A DNA stretch of 64,000 nt, taken from Edaphobacter sp. (GTDB taxonomy: Bacteria; Acidobacteriota; Terriglobia; Terriglobales; Acidobacteriaceae). Numbering within the stretch: the first letter of the stretch is position 1; every line of letters starts with the position of its first letter. The stretch is from assembly GCA_025462645.1 (NCBI GenBank), contig JAOAPB010000093.1, positions 1 through 64,000 on the forward strand, read 5' to 3'. The notes beneath the pieces are model-generated. The model was not told the origin of the DNA and ran no database searches. It worked only from the letters and a program-made list of their open reading frames with translations. A program made the position numbers and the translations under genes. Below, one piece after another: positions 47,075 through 56,277 of this stretch.

Positions 47075-47123
47075 GACCCTGCCTCCTGTAGCTGTATCCA
47101 CAGTGCGTTGGTTGTAATTGATA

Positions 47124-48425
47124 TCATTCCGCGACTCCGGCGAGCATGCGAGAAACGTCTCTGACACTCTCGTCCGTCGATATGACCTGGCGTTGCAGCA
47201 GGTCCATGAACTCTCGCTTGAGCCCGGCGGCCTGGCTGCGACTCAGACATTTCTCATCACCCAGACAGCAAAAACGCATCTCCCCATTGAGCGTGTAGGT
47301 AATCAGGCAGAGCAGCCTGACGTTGAAGGAATGCATGTAAAGGCGCAGGTCTTTCACGTGAAATGGGGCGTCGCTGTCGTTGATTACGATGTTGCCGAGA
47401 TTGGACAATGCGAAGCGGTTCCAGCTGCCATTCAATCTCAACGCGTCACCAAGGCGCACAATCGATTTGACCTGTCCACTCCTGAGGGGAAAGAGCGACT
47501 CTTGAAAGTGGTAACGACTGGGAATATCGAGCATTTCCTGCTCGACCTGCCTATTTATCTCTTGATTGATTGCGCGAGCTTTCTCCCAGAATTCCATGTC
47601 CGGTGTCTGTCCGGTACGCACCTTAAAGCTTCCACCGCCAAAGAACACCATGTCGCTCTTCAGCACACCCAAACGCCCTCGCCTTGCATCAATCGGACTT
47701 TCGATCCATTCTGGCGACTTCTCTTTTCCGAAGATCGTCAACAGGGCACGATCCAGTGCGACCTCTAGAGCAGCATGAACAGAGACACCTTCAATCTTGC
47801 AGCGCTGTTTCAGCGCGTCCAATAGTGCCCGGTCGCCTACCCACTCCAGGTGGTGCTCTTTGTTTTCTAAAGTTCGGCGCGAGTCCGGAACCAGCTGTAG
47901 TAGGCCATTCAACAAAAGCATCATCAGTTTGCGCTTCCACGGTTGCGGAGGCTGATAGCCGCCGATAATATCCCGTGTGGTAATAGGTGCATAAGGGATC
48001 AGTTCCTCATTGCTGTGGAGCGACCGTAGTATTTCTCTCACAATGGTGAGCATGCTCATGCCGTCGCAGATGCTGTGTGAGGTTGTAATTAGAAGATCGC
48101 TCTCCAACTCCGAAGGCAACCAGACCGCGCGCAGCTGCGGCTGGTCATATGCGAAAACGGTAGTTAGCTCCGTACAGCACTCACGCCGGTAGTCGTTTTC
48201 AGCCATGCGTGGTACGACCCGCAGCGGAATCTCTGGTGCACTGTCGTCCTCGTAGTACAAGCCATCTGCTTCCTTGCGAACCAGAACGCGCAGCGCCGGA
48301 TGTTTTCGCTGCACGCGTATGAGAGCCGATCGAAGTTTGTCCGGGCTGAAGCTGCCTTCGAGCCGCACCATATAGACGATATTGGCGTCGATCATTTGCT
48401 CGACGGCTGACAGTTTCCGTTTCAT
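47124..48425 (-). CDS. Free-standing condensation-fold acyltransferase, copy 3
   Basis: A 433-residue paralogue of copies 1 and 2, starting MKRKLSAVEQ and preceded by AGGAG. The motif is SHSICDGMS (His117, Asp121, Gly122). Pairs such as HPALRVLVRKEADGLYYEDD and RFALSNLGNIVINDSDAPFH are shared nearly word for word with the others, so the three genes arose by tandem duplication. Its ATG overlaps the stop of the GT2 gene (ATGA). Three near-copies plus a fourth, divergent enzyme suggest stepwise acylation at different positions. Confidence 0.85.
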   Translation of the reverse strand: MKRKLSAVEQMIDANIVYMVRLEGSFSPDKLRSALIRVQRKHPALRVLVRKEADGLYYEDDSAPEIPLRVVPRMAENDYRRECCTELTTVFAYDQPQLRAVWLPSELESDLLITTSHSICDGMSMLTIVREILRSLHSNEELIPYAPITTRDIIGGYQPPQPWKRKLMMLLLNGLLQLVPDSRRTLENKEHHLEWVGDRALLDALKQRCKIEGVSVHAALEVALDRALLTIFGKEKSPEWIESPIDARRGRLGVLKSDMVFFGGGSFKVRTGQTPDMEFWEKARAINQEINRQVEQEMLDIPSRYHFQESLFPLRSGQVKSIVRLGDALRLNGSWNRFALSNLGNIVINDSDAPFHVKDLRLYMHSFNVRLLCLITYTLNGEMRFCCLGDEKCLSRSQAAGLKREFMDLLQRQVISTDESVRDVSRMLAGVAE

Positions 48426-49402
48426 ACCCCGGCTCCTGTGACGGTCACTGACGAACTCCTGTCAGTGGCAACTGACTTGCCTCCAGACTTTTTACAGAAG
48501 CTGGATAGGTGCGGATGCCGATGTTCAAACGTGCCGAGCAAACCAAACACCCCGTCCAGATAGCCACAGCCAATTGCAGTGATTTTTTTTAACTTCTCCG
48601 GCTCGAACCGCAGCACGCAGAATGCCTGATGAGCTGCTAGAAAACCGCTTAACCAGTGCAGTCCCCATATATGTCGGTATAGGTGCAGACAGTGCACCGC
48701 ATTGCGCGCACCGTAATAACGCCGCCACGCCGCATGATTGGTGGTGTATAACTTGCCGTGCCGTTCGATCTTCCCGGTGGTCTGCTGCATTGTCACTGCA
48801 GCATTCATGTAAACCGGTACGTTCTGGCTCACCGCACGCAGGCTGTATTCAATATCGATGTACTCAATAAAATAGTCTTCCCTGAAAGCGCCGAGCTTGC
48901 GATAGGCAGCGGCGGAGATCGCCGAACCTGAGGAGATGATGCACAGGGTGGAAAACAATCCTTCGTTACGGTCATCGATGCGCAAACGTTTAGGGAAGCG
49001 CTCTCCAGGTGGGAGCACCGGCATACACGTCTGTAGATTGATCTCGTAGATCTTCGGACCGATTAAGAACATGTCTGTGCCGATCTCAGTACAAGCCTTC
49101 ATCATCTTGCCGAAGAACGATGAGTGAATATCCGAATCTTGGTCAAGCAGGAAAATCACGTCGCATTGCTGGGCCAGTAAAGCTTCGACACCCTTGTTGT
49201 AGGCGCCGGCTAGTCCGCCCTCATTGCGATTGAAGATAACCTGCATTCCTTGTTCGCGCAGACATTCGTGCAGACGGAAATCGGCCTCGGGCGAGTTATC
49301 GACAGCGATCAGGTTCGGACAGATCGCATGGGCTTTGGCGAGATTGCATAGGAAGTTCTCGGTAGGATGGTAGAGTACGAAGATCAATCCAAAGCTTTTC
49401 AT
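48422..49402 (-). CDS. Glycosyltransferase family 2, rhamnosyltransferase-like
   Basis: A 326-residue GT-A fold glycosyltransferase. It opens GLIFVLYHPTENFLCNL, followed by LIAVDNSPEA, NEGGLAGAYNKGVEALL and the metal/nucleotide site FLLDQDSDI, the pattern of RfbF/RhlC-type rhamnosyltransferases. EYIDIEYSLRA carries the probable catalytic acid. It has no membrane helix. Both ends overlap its neighbours by four bases (ATGA), so it is made in step with the acyltransferases. Together with the GT1 gene two upstream it recalls the RhlB/RhlC pair that adds two sugars to a lipid. Sugar identity is inference. Confidence 0.85.
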   Translation of the reverse strand: MKSFGLIFVLYHPTENFLCNLAKAHAICPNLIAVDNSPEADFRLHECLREQGMQVIFNRNEGGLAGAYNKGVEALLAQQCDVIFLLDQDSDIHSSFFGKMMKACTEIGTDMFLIGPKIYEINLQTCMPVLPPGERFPKRLRIDDRNEGLFSTLCIISSGSAISAAAYRKLGAFREDYFIEYIDIEYSLRAVSQNVPVYMNAAVTMQQTTGKIERHGKLYTTNHAAWRRYYGARNAVHCLHLYRHIWGLHWLSGFLAAHQAFCVLRFEPEKLKKITAIGCGYLDGVFGLLGTFEHRHPHLSSFCKKSGGKSVATDRSSSVTVTGAGV

Positions 49403-50916
49403 GCTCTTTCCACTCGCGTTGTAGGTGGCCTGTGGGCGATCCCTGGTTTGTACTGCGCGGGCATCGCTACGCAGGTATGCAATATCTCCATGGCCATTTG
49501 CTCTATCGCCTGCGCCTGCGCATAAGGCAGCGAGCGATCATCCGAGACGATCGCAAATTCCAATTGGTCGACAAAGCTGGAAAGAATTACGGTATTGGCC
49601 GGGCTGGGCGACACCATTACCAAAGGGCTATAGACCGCTTCCAACTGAAAACTTCGATATTGTTGCGGCAGATCTACTCGCCCCATATTCGACAGGGTGA
49701 CGTGGCGCACTGCGGGTGCACCCTCGGTATCGGCTACCAGCCTGGTGTACTTGTCGTGCAAACCTTCCAGAGCCATCAGATGCTCGTAAAGGCCGGCGCC
49801 AAGACGATCAATCCGACGCGTCATGTCTGCCTTGATTGCCCGCGTTCTCGCCCAAAAATCGCCAACAGACATCTTTTGGGGCTCTGGAAGCTCTTTCATG
49901 CGCAAGGCAACACCTGGAGCAAGTCCGAACATCGCATCCGCACGCAACTGCGGCAAGAATCTGCGCGCACTCACCATCGTGTAGGTTTTACGGAGCGCCT
50001 GTGTTCCGCGCACAATCCGGAATGCCTGCATGAAAGCTACGCTCACCGCGGCGAGTACAGTGACATGCTCTGACCTGCAACGCTCGACCAGCGCCAGTGT
50101 GGCCGCTTTAGCGACGCACCAGCGATGGAAGTACATCTGTTCGGCAGTTATCCCCGGATTGACCGGCTTGCGATGCCCACGGGGCTTCAAAAAGAGGGCC
50201 AGCTTGAGCAGGCCAACCTTCCGACGCACCCGGCGACGGAAGTGTCGGTTATGCAGTTGAGTTGCGGGCACGAGATCTTCAATCGCACCAAGTGCCTCAT
50301 AGGAGCCGAGGTCCTCATCGGGCCGGTCATAGGTGTTCAGAAATTCACGCAGAAAATTAATACCGGAGTACCCATCGCAAATACAGTGATGACCAACCAG
50401 AATCAGTTCATTGATCTCACCGGCCCGTAGCCATATCATCCGCACCAATGGCTCGCGGCGGCTCGCGTCAAACGGCGTTACCCATTCGCGACGGACCTCG
50501 ACCTGCCAATCGTCTTCACCTTTTCGCCCAACGACACGCAATGGAATCGGTGTTGGCCGTTCCTGCAGCACGAAACAAGGGCCGCTAACGTCATCCTCAA
50601 CCACACAGCGCAGCAGCGGGTGCTTGGCCTGCACCCGGGCCAGCGCTTGCTTCACTTGTTCTTCCTCTAGCTCACCGACCAGCTTAATGGTGAACACGCT
50701 GGTGAACGGTATTAGTCCCTCTCGGTACATCGTCCTTTCCGGTAACAGCAGCGGCCGCGACCGCGTGCTGCTCTGTACAGGTGCGTTCGTGAGAGCAAAT
50801 ATTGCCGGCCTCTGTTGCAGACTGTGTGGCTCCCGCCTGCAACAAAACCTCGTTTTCCCGAGCGCCGGTACCGCCGCACCGAACCCTCTCAGCAGATAGG
50901 GCCAACCTTGTTTCAC
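49399..50916 (-). CDS. Free-standing condensation-fold acyltransferase, divergent fourth member
   Basis: A 505-residue condensation-superfamily protein with the full motif HHCICDGYS (His176, His177, Asp181, Gly182). HVTLSNMGRVDLPQ marks the C-terminal lobe. I place the start at GTG 50916: it forms a GTGA overlap with the preceding gene and has AGGA 8 bases before it. The first ~65 residues are basic and rich in Arg/Cys with no clear fold; ATG 50730 (MYREGLIPFT) would be the minimal start. It is only distantly related to the three tandem copies, so it probably acts on another acceptor. It lies between the two glycosyltransferase genes. Confidence 0.8.
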   Translation of the reverse strand: MKQGWPYLLRGFGAAVPALGKTRFCCRREPHSLQQRPAIFALTNAPVQSSTRSRPLLLPERTMYREGLIPFTSVFTIKLVGELEEEQVKQALARVQAKHPLLRCVVEDDVSGPCFVLQERPTPIPLRVVGRKGEDDWQVEVRREWVTPFDASRREPLVRMIWLRAGEINELILVGHHCICDGYSGINFLREFLNTYDRPDEDLGSYEALGAIEDLVPATQLHNRHFRRRVRRKVGLLKLALFLKPRGHRKPVNPGITAEQMYFHRWCVAKAATLALVERCRSEHVTVLAAVSVAFMQAFRIVRGTQALRKTYTMVSARRFLPQLRADAMFGLAPGVALRMKELPEPQKMSVGDFWARTRAIKADMTRRIDRLGAGLYEHLMALEGLHDKYTRLVADTEGAPAVRHVTLSNMGRVDLPQQYRSFQLEAVYSPLVMVSPSPANTVILSSFVDQLEFAIVSDDRSLPYAQAQAIEQMAMEILHTCVAMPAQYKPGIAHRPPTTRVERA

Positions 50917-52250
50917 GCTATGGTCCTTCCTGCCGTCTCGATCGCTGCATCCACCGCGAGCGCCGGCAGCAGATCCCATGCGCGCAGACAACGTAGGGCT
51001 TCTCCGATACCATCCTCTGCCCGTATCGCACGTCCCAACTCCGCCGCCTTCTGGATCATCGCCGGTTGTTCAGTAGCCGCCAGAGCTGAGGCCAGCTCAT
51101 TGGCGGTCATACGCTTGCGATCTAACGCCGGGGGGGCAACGTTCAGGTGGTTAAGGCAGCTCGCCCAGAATGGCTGATCACCAAAGAATGGCACAATGAT
51201 TGAAGGGATCCCCGCACGCGCGGCTGCAGCAGTGGTGCCGGCCCCGCCGTGATGTACAGCGGCGGACATAAGCGGAAATAGACAGTCATGCGGCGCGTGG
51301 CGCAAACAGAAGACCTGCTTATCCTGTTGGCCTTCATCACCGTCCAGGCCGCCCCAGCCGGTGGCCAGAACCGCACGCTGACCACTCATTTTCACAGCGT
51401 CGAGCACAGTCTGCGTAAACGCGCTCGCATTGCTGCTGACCATGCTCCCAAAGCCGATGTAAACCGGCTTCGGTCCCGCCGCAAGGAATCTACTCAACGC
51501 CTCGGATGGGCGCCATTGAATCTGATCGAAAAACCAATACCCGGTGACCTGTGAGTTATTCGTCCAATCCGCCGGTCTTGGCAACACATGCTGACTGAAA
51601 CCATTGATCACCTTTGCCCTATGTAAATCACGGAAGTAAGGACCATACCATGGATACAGGGGCAACCCAAGTTGTGGTCGAACGATGTCATTGATCGCGG
51701 GACGCATCACGTCCCATAACAATTTGAAGAACAGATAATGGGCCCCAAGGCTCAGTACACCGGGAAGTTTTCGCTGCGAACTGATCAACATGATCGGCGG
51801 CAATATTCTTGACAGCGTACAAGGCTGCAGCCGAGCAATCGCGAACGGAATCGCTAGCGCTTCAGATAATGCTTTGGCCAGCATGATACTGTTGCTAACC
51901 CCGATCAACAGCCCTGCCCCTTCGCTTGCAGCAAGCCCCTCCTGCACCCAGTTGACGGCCCAACCCGCATAGCGTTCGCGAAAGATGCGGATCATGGCGC
52001 TGATTTTCAAGCCCTGGTCACCGATCGATCGATCGGATTCCAGCATGGCCTGAAAATCAGCGGTTAGCGGAAAAAACTCCAGGCCAGCCTGGCGCACTAA
52101 CTCGGCAAAGTTTTCGCTGGTTGCAATGCGTACCGGATAACCGGCGCGATGCAACCCCTGGCCCAAGGCCACACAAGGGCGGACATCGCCTTGCGTGCCG
52201 ATGGCGAAGATTACGACAGGTTTCTGCATGTTTACTGAGCTCTCAGACAT
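50913..52250 (-). CDS. Glycosyltransferase family 1 (MGT/RhlB-like)
   Basis: A 445-residue GT-B glycosyltransferase of the UGT/MGT type. It starts KPVVIFAIGTQGDVRPCVAL with the acceptor-side GTQGDVRP of sterol/lipid and macrolide glucosyltransferases. The C-terminal donor site is VHHGGAGTTAAAARAGIPSI, then VPFFGDQPFW (His of HHGGAG binds the nucleotide sugar phosphate; D-Q binds the sugar). It follows the NRPS gene with an 8-bp overlap; ATG 52229 is an alternative start. It should transfer the first hexose (glucose or rhamnose) to a hydroxy-lipid or lipopeptide. Confidence 0.9.
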   Translation of the reverse strand: MSESSVNMQKPVVIFAIGTQGDVRPCVALGQGLHRAGYPVRIATSENFAELVRQAGLEFFPLTADFQAMLESDRSIGDQGLKISAMIRIFRERYAGWAVNWVQEGLAASEGAGLLIGVSNSIMLAKALSEALAIPFAIARLQPCTLSRILPPIMLISSQRKLPGVLSLGAHYLFFKLLWDVMRPAINDIVRPQLGLPLYPWYGPYFRDLHRAKVINGFSQHVLPRPADWTNNSQVTGYWFFDQIQWRPSEALSRFLAAGPKPVYIGFGSMVSSNASAFTQTVLDAVKMSGQRAVLATGWGGLDGDEGQQDKQVFCLRHAPHDCLFPLMSAAVHHGGAGTTAAAARAGIPSIIVPFFGDQPFWASCLNHLNVAPPALDRKRMTANELASALAATEQPAMIQKAAELGRAIRAEDGIGEALRCLRAWDLLPALAVDAAIETAGRTIA

Positions 52251-55200
52251 AAACTGGGATGATTGATTCCATTTCTCCGTGAACGATTGGCGAAACCTCT
52301 ATCACCGACTGACCATCCAGGAGTGCGAGACGCCGCTGCAATATCTTGCCGATCTGAGCTGCCGGCACCGGATCCAGCACTAACTCGTGATGGCAGGCCA
52401 GTTCGTGCACTTCAATCTTGCGACTCAGGAACGGCCGCCATGCCGATGGACTACGGTTGAGAATGTCATCCACATTACCTGTGATCTCCGTGGCATGGAA
52501 ATACACCAAATCAAGATCCACCTTGCGCGGCACGTGCTGGCGCGCCAGCCTCAGATTATTGAGCATTACCGCGGATAGGTGCTTAATAAACTCCGGACTG
52601 CTTTTCATAATTTCCTTAGCCAGTTTCATGATTCCCTGAGTCAAGGGAATCGAACGAACGTTATCGGGGTGCAGTAAAAACTCTCCTAATTCCTTCAGGG
52701 TTTGTGGCATCTCATCGTGGCCGAGATGAATGTCGAGGAAACTCAGTGCCGCTCTTACCTCCTCAGGCCCTGTAAGTGGGCGAGTGAGTTCCCTTTCCGT
52801 GAACAGATGGCTGTCAATCATCGCAAGCAACTCCACCTGCAGACCCTGTGCTTGCATCTGCTCGGCGATTGAGTGGCCGATCAGGCCACCCAGCGAACGA
52901 CCAATCAGTCGATACGGACCCTCGGGCTGAATGCGCCGGATCTGTGTCAGATAGTCGGTCGCTATCTCCTCTATGTTGGCCGGTAGGCTCGCGCCACCAA
53001 GCAGTCCGCGCGACTGCAGCCCATAGATCGGTATTGTCGGGTCTAGGTGCCGTAGCAAGCCGGAGAAGCCGAGGCTGATACCAGCCATCGGATGGATGCA
53101 GAACAACGGCCGCTGCGCGCCTTTGGCGACTTTGCGTAGCGGCAGCACGACACCCAGTGGGTCAAAGTATTCGCTGCTGAGGCGCTCGACTAGAGCCGCA
53201 AGATGGGCGATGGTTGGGGCTTCGAACAAACTGCCTAGCGGCAAATCCATTTCGAAGTGTGCGGGAAAGTGCGCGACCATCTCGGCTGCGTTCAGCGAAT
53301 CGCCGCCCAGGTCGAAAAAATTGTCGTACAAGCTCACCCGCTCGACTCCCAAAATATGCTGCCACAACACTGCCAGTTTTTTTTCAGTCGGTGAGACCGG
53401 CTCAACATAGATGTCCCGTCGGGTTTCTTCTATTAATGGCAGCGCCTTGCGATCGAGCTTGCCGTTCGGCGTCAGCGGCATGGCATCGATCACCATAAAG
53501 CTGGCAGGGATCATGTAGTTCGGCAAGCGACCGGCCAGGAACACACGCAGCGTGTCAATATCGATTAAGCTTTCGCTTGGTGCCACCAAATAAACTGCCA
53601 GTGATATTGTGCCCTCTCCATCGCGCTGCGCGACCACAGCCGTTTCTGCGACCGTCGCGTGCTGCAGCAACATATTTTCAATCTCCCCTAGCTCGACCCG
53701 GTGGCCGTTGATCTTCACTTGGTTATCCGCACGACCGATGAATTCCAGCAGTCCATTGTCTGTCCAGCGCACCAGATCGCCGGTACGATACATGCGGCTG
53801 TCATCGTCGACGAACGGGTTTGCAAGAAAGCGTTCCTCAGTGAGCTTTGACTGGCGCAGGTAACCTTTAGCTACGCCAGCGCCACCGATGTACAGTTCGC
53901 CGACTGCACCCGTAAAGACCAGCTGACGATCATCGTCCAACACATAGAGTTGGGTATTGAGGATTGGACGGCCAATCGGTGGCGGGGCTATACCTATTTC
54001 GTCCAGTTCAAACGCGGTTGACCAGACCGTGGTTTCGGTCGGGCCATAAAATTGAGTAACGCGCGTGGCCATACTTTTGAGCTTTGCGGCCAAGTCGGTG
54101 CCCAGCGCTTCGCCTCCTATCAGCACATGCACACCTTTAAGATCCGTCTCGGGACTGGCAAGAAGGATGCGCCATAGTGATGGCGTTGCCTGCATATGTG
54201 TCACACCGCTGTGCTTGATCATTCGCGCCAGCGCCGGCGGGTTGTGTACCAACTCACTGCCGGCAATTATCACACGCGCTCCAACCGTCAATGGCAGGTA
54301 CAACTCGAGCCCGGCAATATCGAATATGACCGTGGTCACTGCCAGAAAACGATCGTTCGCCGTCAGCATCAACTGACGCTGCATCCCCTGCAAAAAATTT
54401 CCGAGATTACGGTGCGTAATCTCCACACCCTTCGGGCGTCCGGTCGATCCGGAGGTGTAGAGCACATAAGCGGTGCCTTCCGGCGTACTCAAATCTAATC
54501 TCTTTCCGGTACCGATCAGAGGAGTATCTAGATGTTCAGGCTCCACCAGCCTGAAACCGCCCCGAGAGAAGCGCGCATGGATCTGCGGCTGGGCGATCAT
54601 TGCGATTGGCGCAGCGTCGTCCAGCACTAGCGCAGTCCTCTCTATTGGACTGTCCAGGTCGATAGGCAAATAGGCCGCGCCGGTGCGGATAATCGCTAGC
54701 AGCGCAATTAGCAATTGCTCACTACGCGGCAACGCCACTGCGACGATGTCGCCTGGCTTAACCCCATGAGCGATCAGTTGGTGAGCCTGCCGTAAGCTGC
54801 GGTCGTGCAGTTGCTGATAGCTTACCGTGGTGTCCTCAAACACCACGGCCGGCGCGCTCGGGGTCATTGCTGCCCGTTGTGCGACGAGCGCGGGCAGTCC
54901 GGTGTATGGCAGCGCAGTCGCCGTGTCGTTCCAGTCAATCAGCAGGCGATGGCGCTCCTCGTCGCCCATAACGTCAAGCTGTCGCAGTGGGATGTCGGGG
55001 TTGGAGAGCACCTGCTCAATCAGGCGTGTCAACCTACGCCGGTGTTCGTCCAACTCGACCGCGCCGTACAGCGAAGGATTGGCGTCCAGATCGAAACGCA
55101 ACCCAGTGTCAGTGCCGCGGTCGTACACGAACACCATAAAATCTTCCGCTGAACTATTCGACAAATTATGCGAGATGGTCGCCGCTCCGTCGAAATTGAG

Positions 55201-56277
55201 CCGGTAATCGAATGGCTCGATGTTCACGTTGAGCCATGCAATGTTCTGATCCCGACTGAACAGTCCGAGATCACGACGCAGATCTTCGTAACGATACAGT
55301 TGATGGCGCAGTGCCTGACGCACAGTTCGCGAAACCTGCGCGAACAAGTCAGCAGCCGTCATCTCCGGCGTGAATGACGCACGGATTGGCATCACATTCG
55401 CAGATACGGAAACGGAGCGACGCAGGGTTGAGTTGAGGCGCCCGGATACCGGCATACCGAATACCAAGTCGCTGACGCCGGTCGCGCGATGATAATAGGC
55501 CGCGATCAAGCTGATCAGTACCTGCGGCACGCTTGCACCAGCGGTTTTACCGAGCTCAGCGAGCTGCCGCGCAGTCTCGGCGGACAGATGACCGACACTA
55601 CGTAGCAAGTTGCTACTCAGGCCATGCCGGTGACGGTTCCGTGATAATGTCACCGCCTCGGGCATCTGGTCCAGTTGTTGGTGCCAGTACTCACGATCGC
55701 GCTGGAAGCGGTCCGAATTACGATAGCTAGTTTCGGCTTCCACCAACGCCTCCACTTTACAAAAGCGGTTCGGTACCGGCTCACTGCCCTGCGCATAAGT
55801 CGTATACAACTCCGCCAGACGTCGAGCAACCAAGCCTCCACCGTACCCGTCGTAAACGATATGATGGGCGCGCTGATACCAAAAATAGCGATCGTCTGCT
55901 GCCTTGAGCAAGGCTGAAACCCACAACGGGTCGTTAGCTAGGTCGACCGGTCGGGACAATTCACCCATCATCCACGCTTCGATCGCAGCCCACGGATCTG
56001 CTTCGAGACTCATATCGAGGTAGGGAAAATCGCCCTCGTAGACCGACCGCACGATTTGTATCGGTCTTCCGTCCTGTTCGACAATGCGTACGCGCAGTTC
56101 ATCGGCCTCGGCAATTAGCTGGCGAAGTGCCTGCTGGAACATCTCCGGCTTGATCGGACCGCAGATTTCGACCGCTTCGGCAATGTTCAAATTGGCGCCC
56201 GGCGCAATTTTCTGACTGACCCATAGACCGCGCTGCGCAGTGGTCAACGGCAGCGAATTATGTCCATACCCGTTCAT
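52243..56277 (-). CDS. Single-module NRPS (C-A-T-TE), predicted glycine-activating
   Basis: A 1344-residue nonribosomal peptide synthetase. The condensation domain (about 5-440) has HHIVYDG (138-144). The adenylation domain (about 460-950) has YTSGSTGRPKG, YGPTETT, GELYIGG, YRTGD and NGKLDR. By alignment to GrsA I read the specificity residues as D-I-L-Q-L-G-F-V-W-K, very close to the glycine code DILQLGLIWK. The carrier domain has DNFFDLGGDSL (phosphopantetheine Ser994). The thioesterase has GRSLGG (Ser1128), Asp1155 and His near 1296. An initial C domain without a preceding module suggests N-acylation of glycine with a fatty acid or uptake of a lipid acceptor. It leads the operon and needs a PPTase from elsewhere. 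Confidence 0.92.
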   Translation of the reverse strand: MNGYGHNSLPLTTAQRGLWVSQKIAPGANLNIAEAVEICGPIKPEMFQQALRQLIAEADELRVRIVEQDGRPIQIVRSVYEGDFPYLDMSLEADPWAAIEAWMMGELSRPVDLANDPLWVSALLKAADDRYFWYQRAHHIVYDGYGGGLVARRLAELYTTYAQGSEPVPNRFCKVEALVEAETSYRNSDRFQRDREYWHQQLDQMPEAVTLSRNRHRHGLSSNLLRSVGHLSAETARQLAELGKTAGASVPQVLISLIAAYYHRATGVSDLVFGMPVSGRLNSTLRRSVSVSANVMPIRASFTPEMTAADLFAQVSRTVRQALRHQLYRYEDLRRDLGLFSRDQNIAWLNVNIEPFDYRLNFDGAATISHNLSNSSAEDFMVFVYDRGTDTGLRFDLDANPSLYGAVELDEHRRRLTRLIEQVLSNPDIPLRQLDVMGDEERHRLLIDWNDTATALPYTGLPALVAQRAAMTPSAPAVVFEDTTVSYQQLHDRSLRQAHQLIAHGVKPGDIVAVALPRSEQLLIALLAIIRTGAAYLPIDLDSPIERTALVLDDAAPIAMIAQPQIHARFSRGGFRLVEPEHLDTPLIGTGKRLDLSTPEGTAYVLYTSGSTGRPKGVEITHRNLGNFLQGMQRQLMLTANDRFLAVTTVIFDIAGLELYLPLTVGARVIIAGSELVHNPPALARMIKHSGVTHMQATPSLWRILLASPETDLKGVHVLIGGEALGTDLAAKLKSMATRVTQFYGPTETTVWSTAFELDEIGIAPPPIGRPILNTQLYVLDDDRQLVFTGAVGELYIGGAGVAKGYLRQSKLTEERFLANPFVDDDSRMYRTGDLVRWTDNGLLEFIGRADNQVKINGHRVELGEIENMLLQHATVAETAVVAQRDGEGTISLAVYLVAPSESLIDIDTLRVFLAGRLPNYMIPASFMVIDAMPLTPNGKLDRKALPLIEETRRDIYVEPVSPTEKKLAVLWQHILGVERVSLYDNFFDLGGDSLNAAEMVAHFPAHFEMDLPLGSLFEAPTIAHLAALVERLSSEYFDPLGVVLPLRKVAKGAQRPLFCIHPMAGISLGFSGLLRHLDPTIPIYGLQSRGLLGGASLPANIEEIATDYLTQIRRIQPEGPYRLIGRSLGGLIGHSIAEQMQAQGLQVELLAMIDSHLFTERELTRPLTGPEEVRAALSFLDIHLGHDEMPQTLKELGEFLLHPDNVRSIPLTQGIMKLAKEIMKSSPEFIKHLSAVMLNNLRLARQHVPRKVDLDLVYFHATEITGNVDDILNRSPSAWRPFLSRKIEVHELACHHELVLDPVPAAQIGKILQRRLALLDGQSVIEVSPIVHGEMESIIPVYV

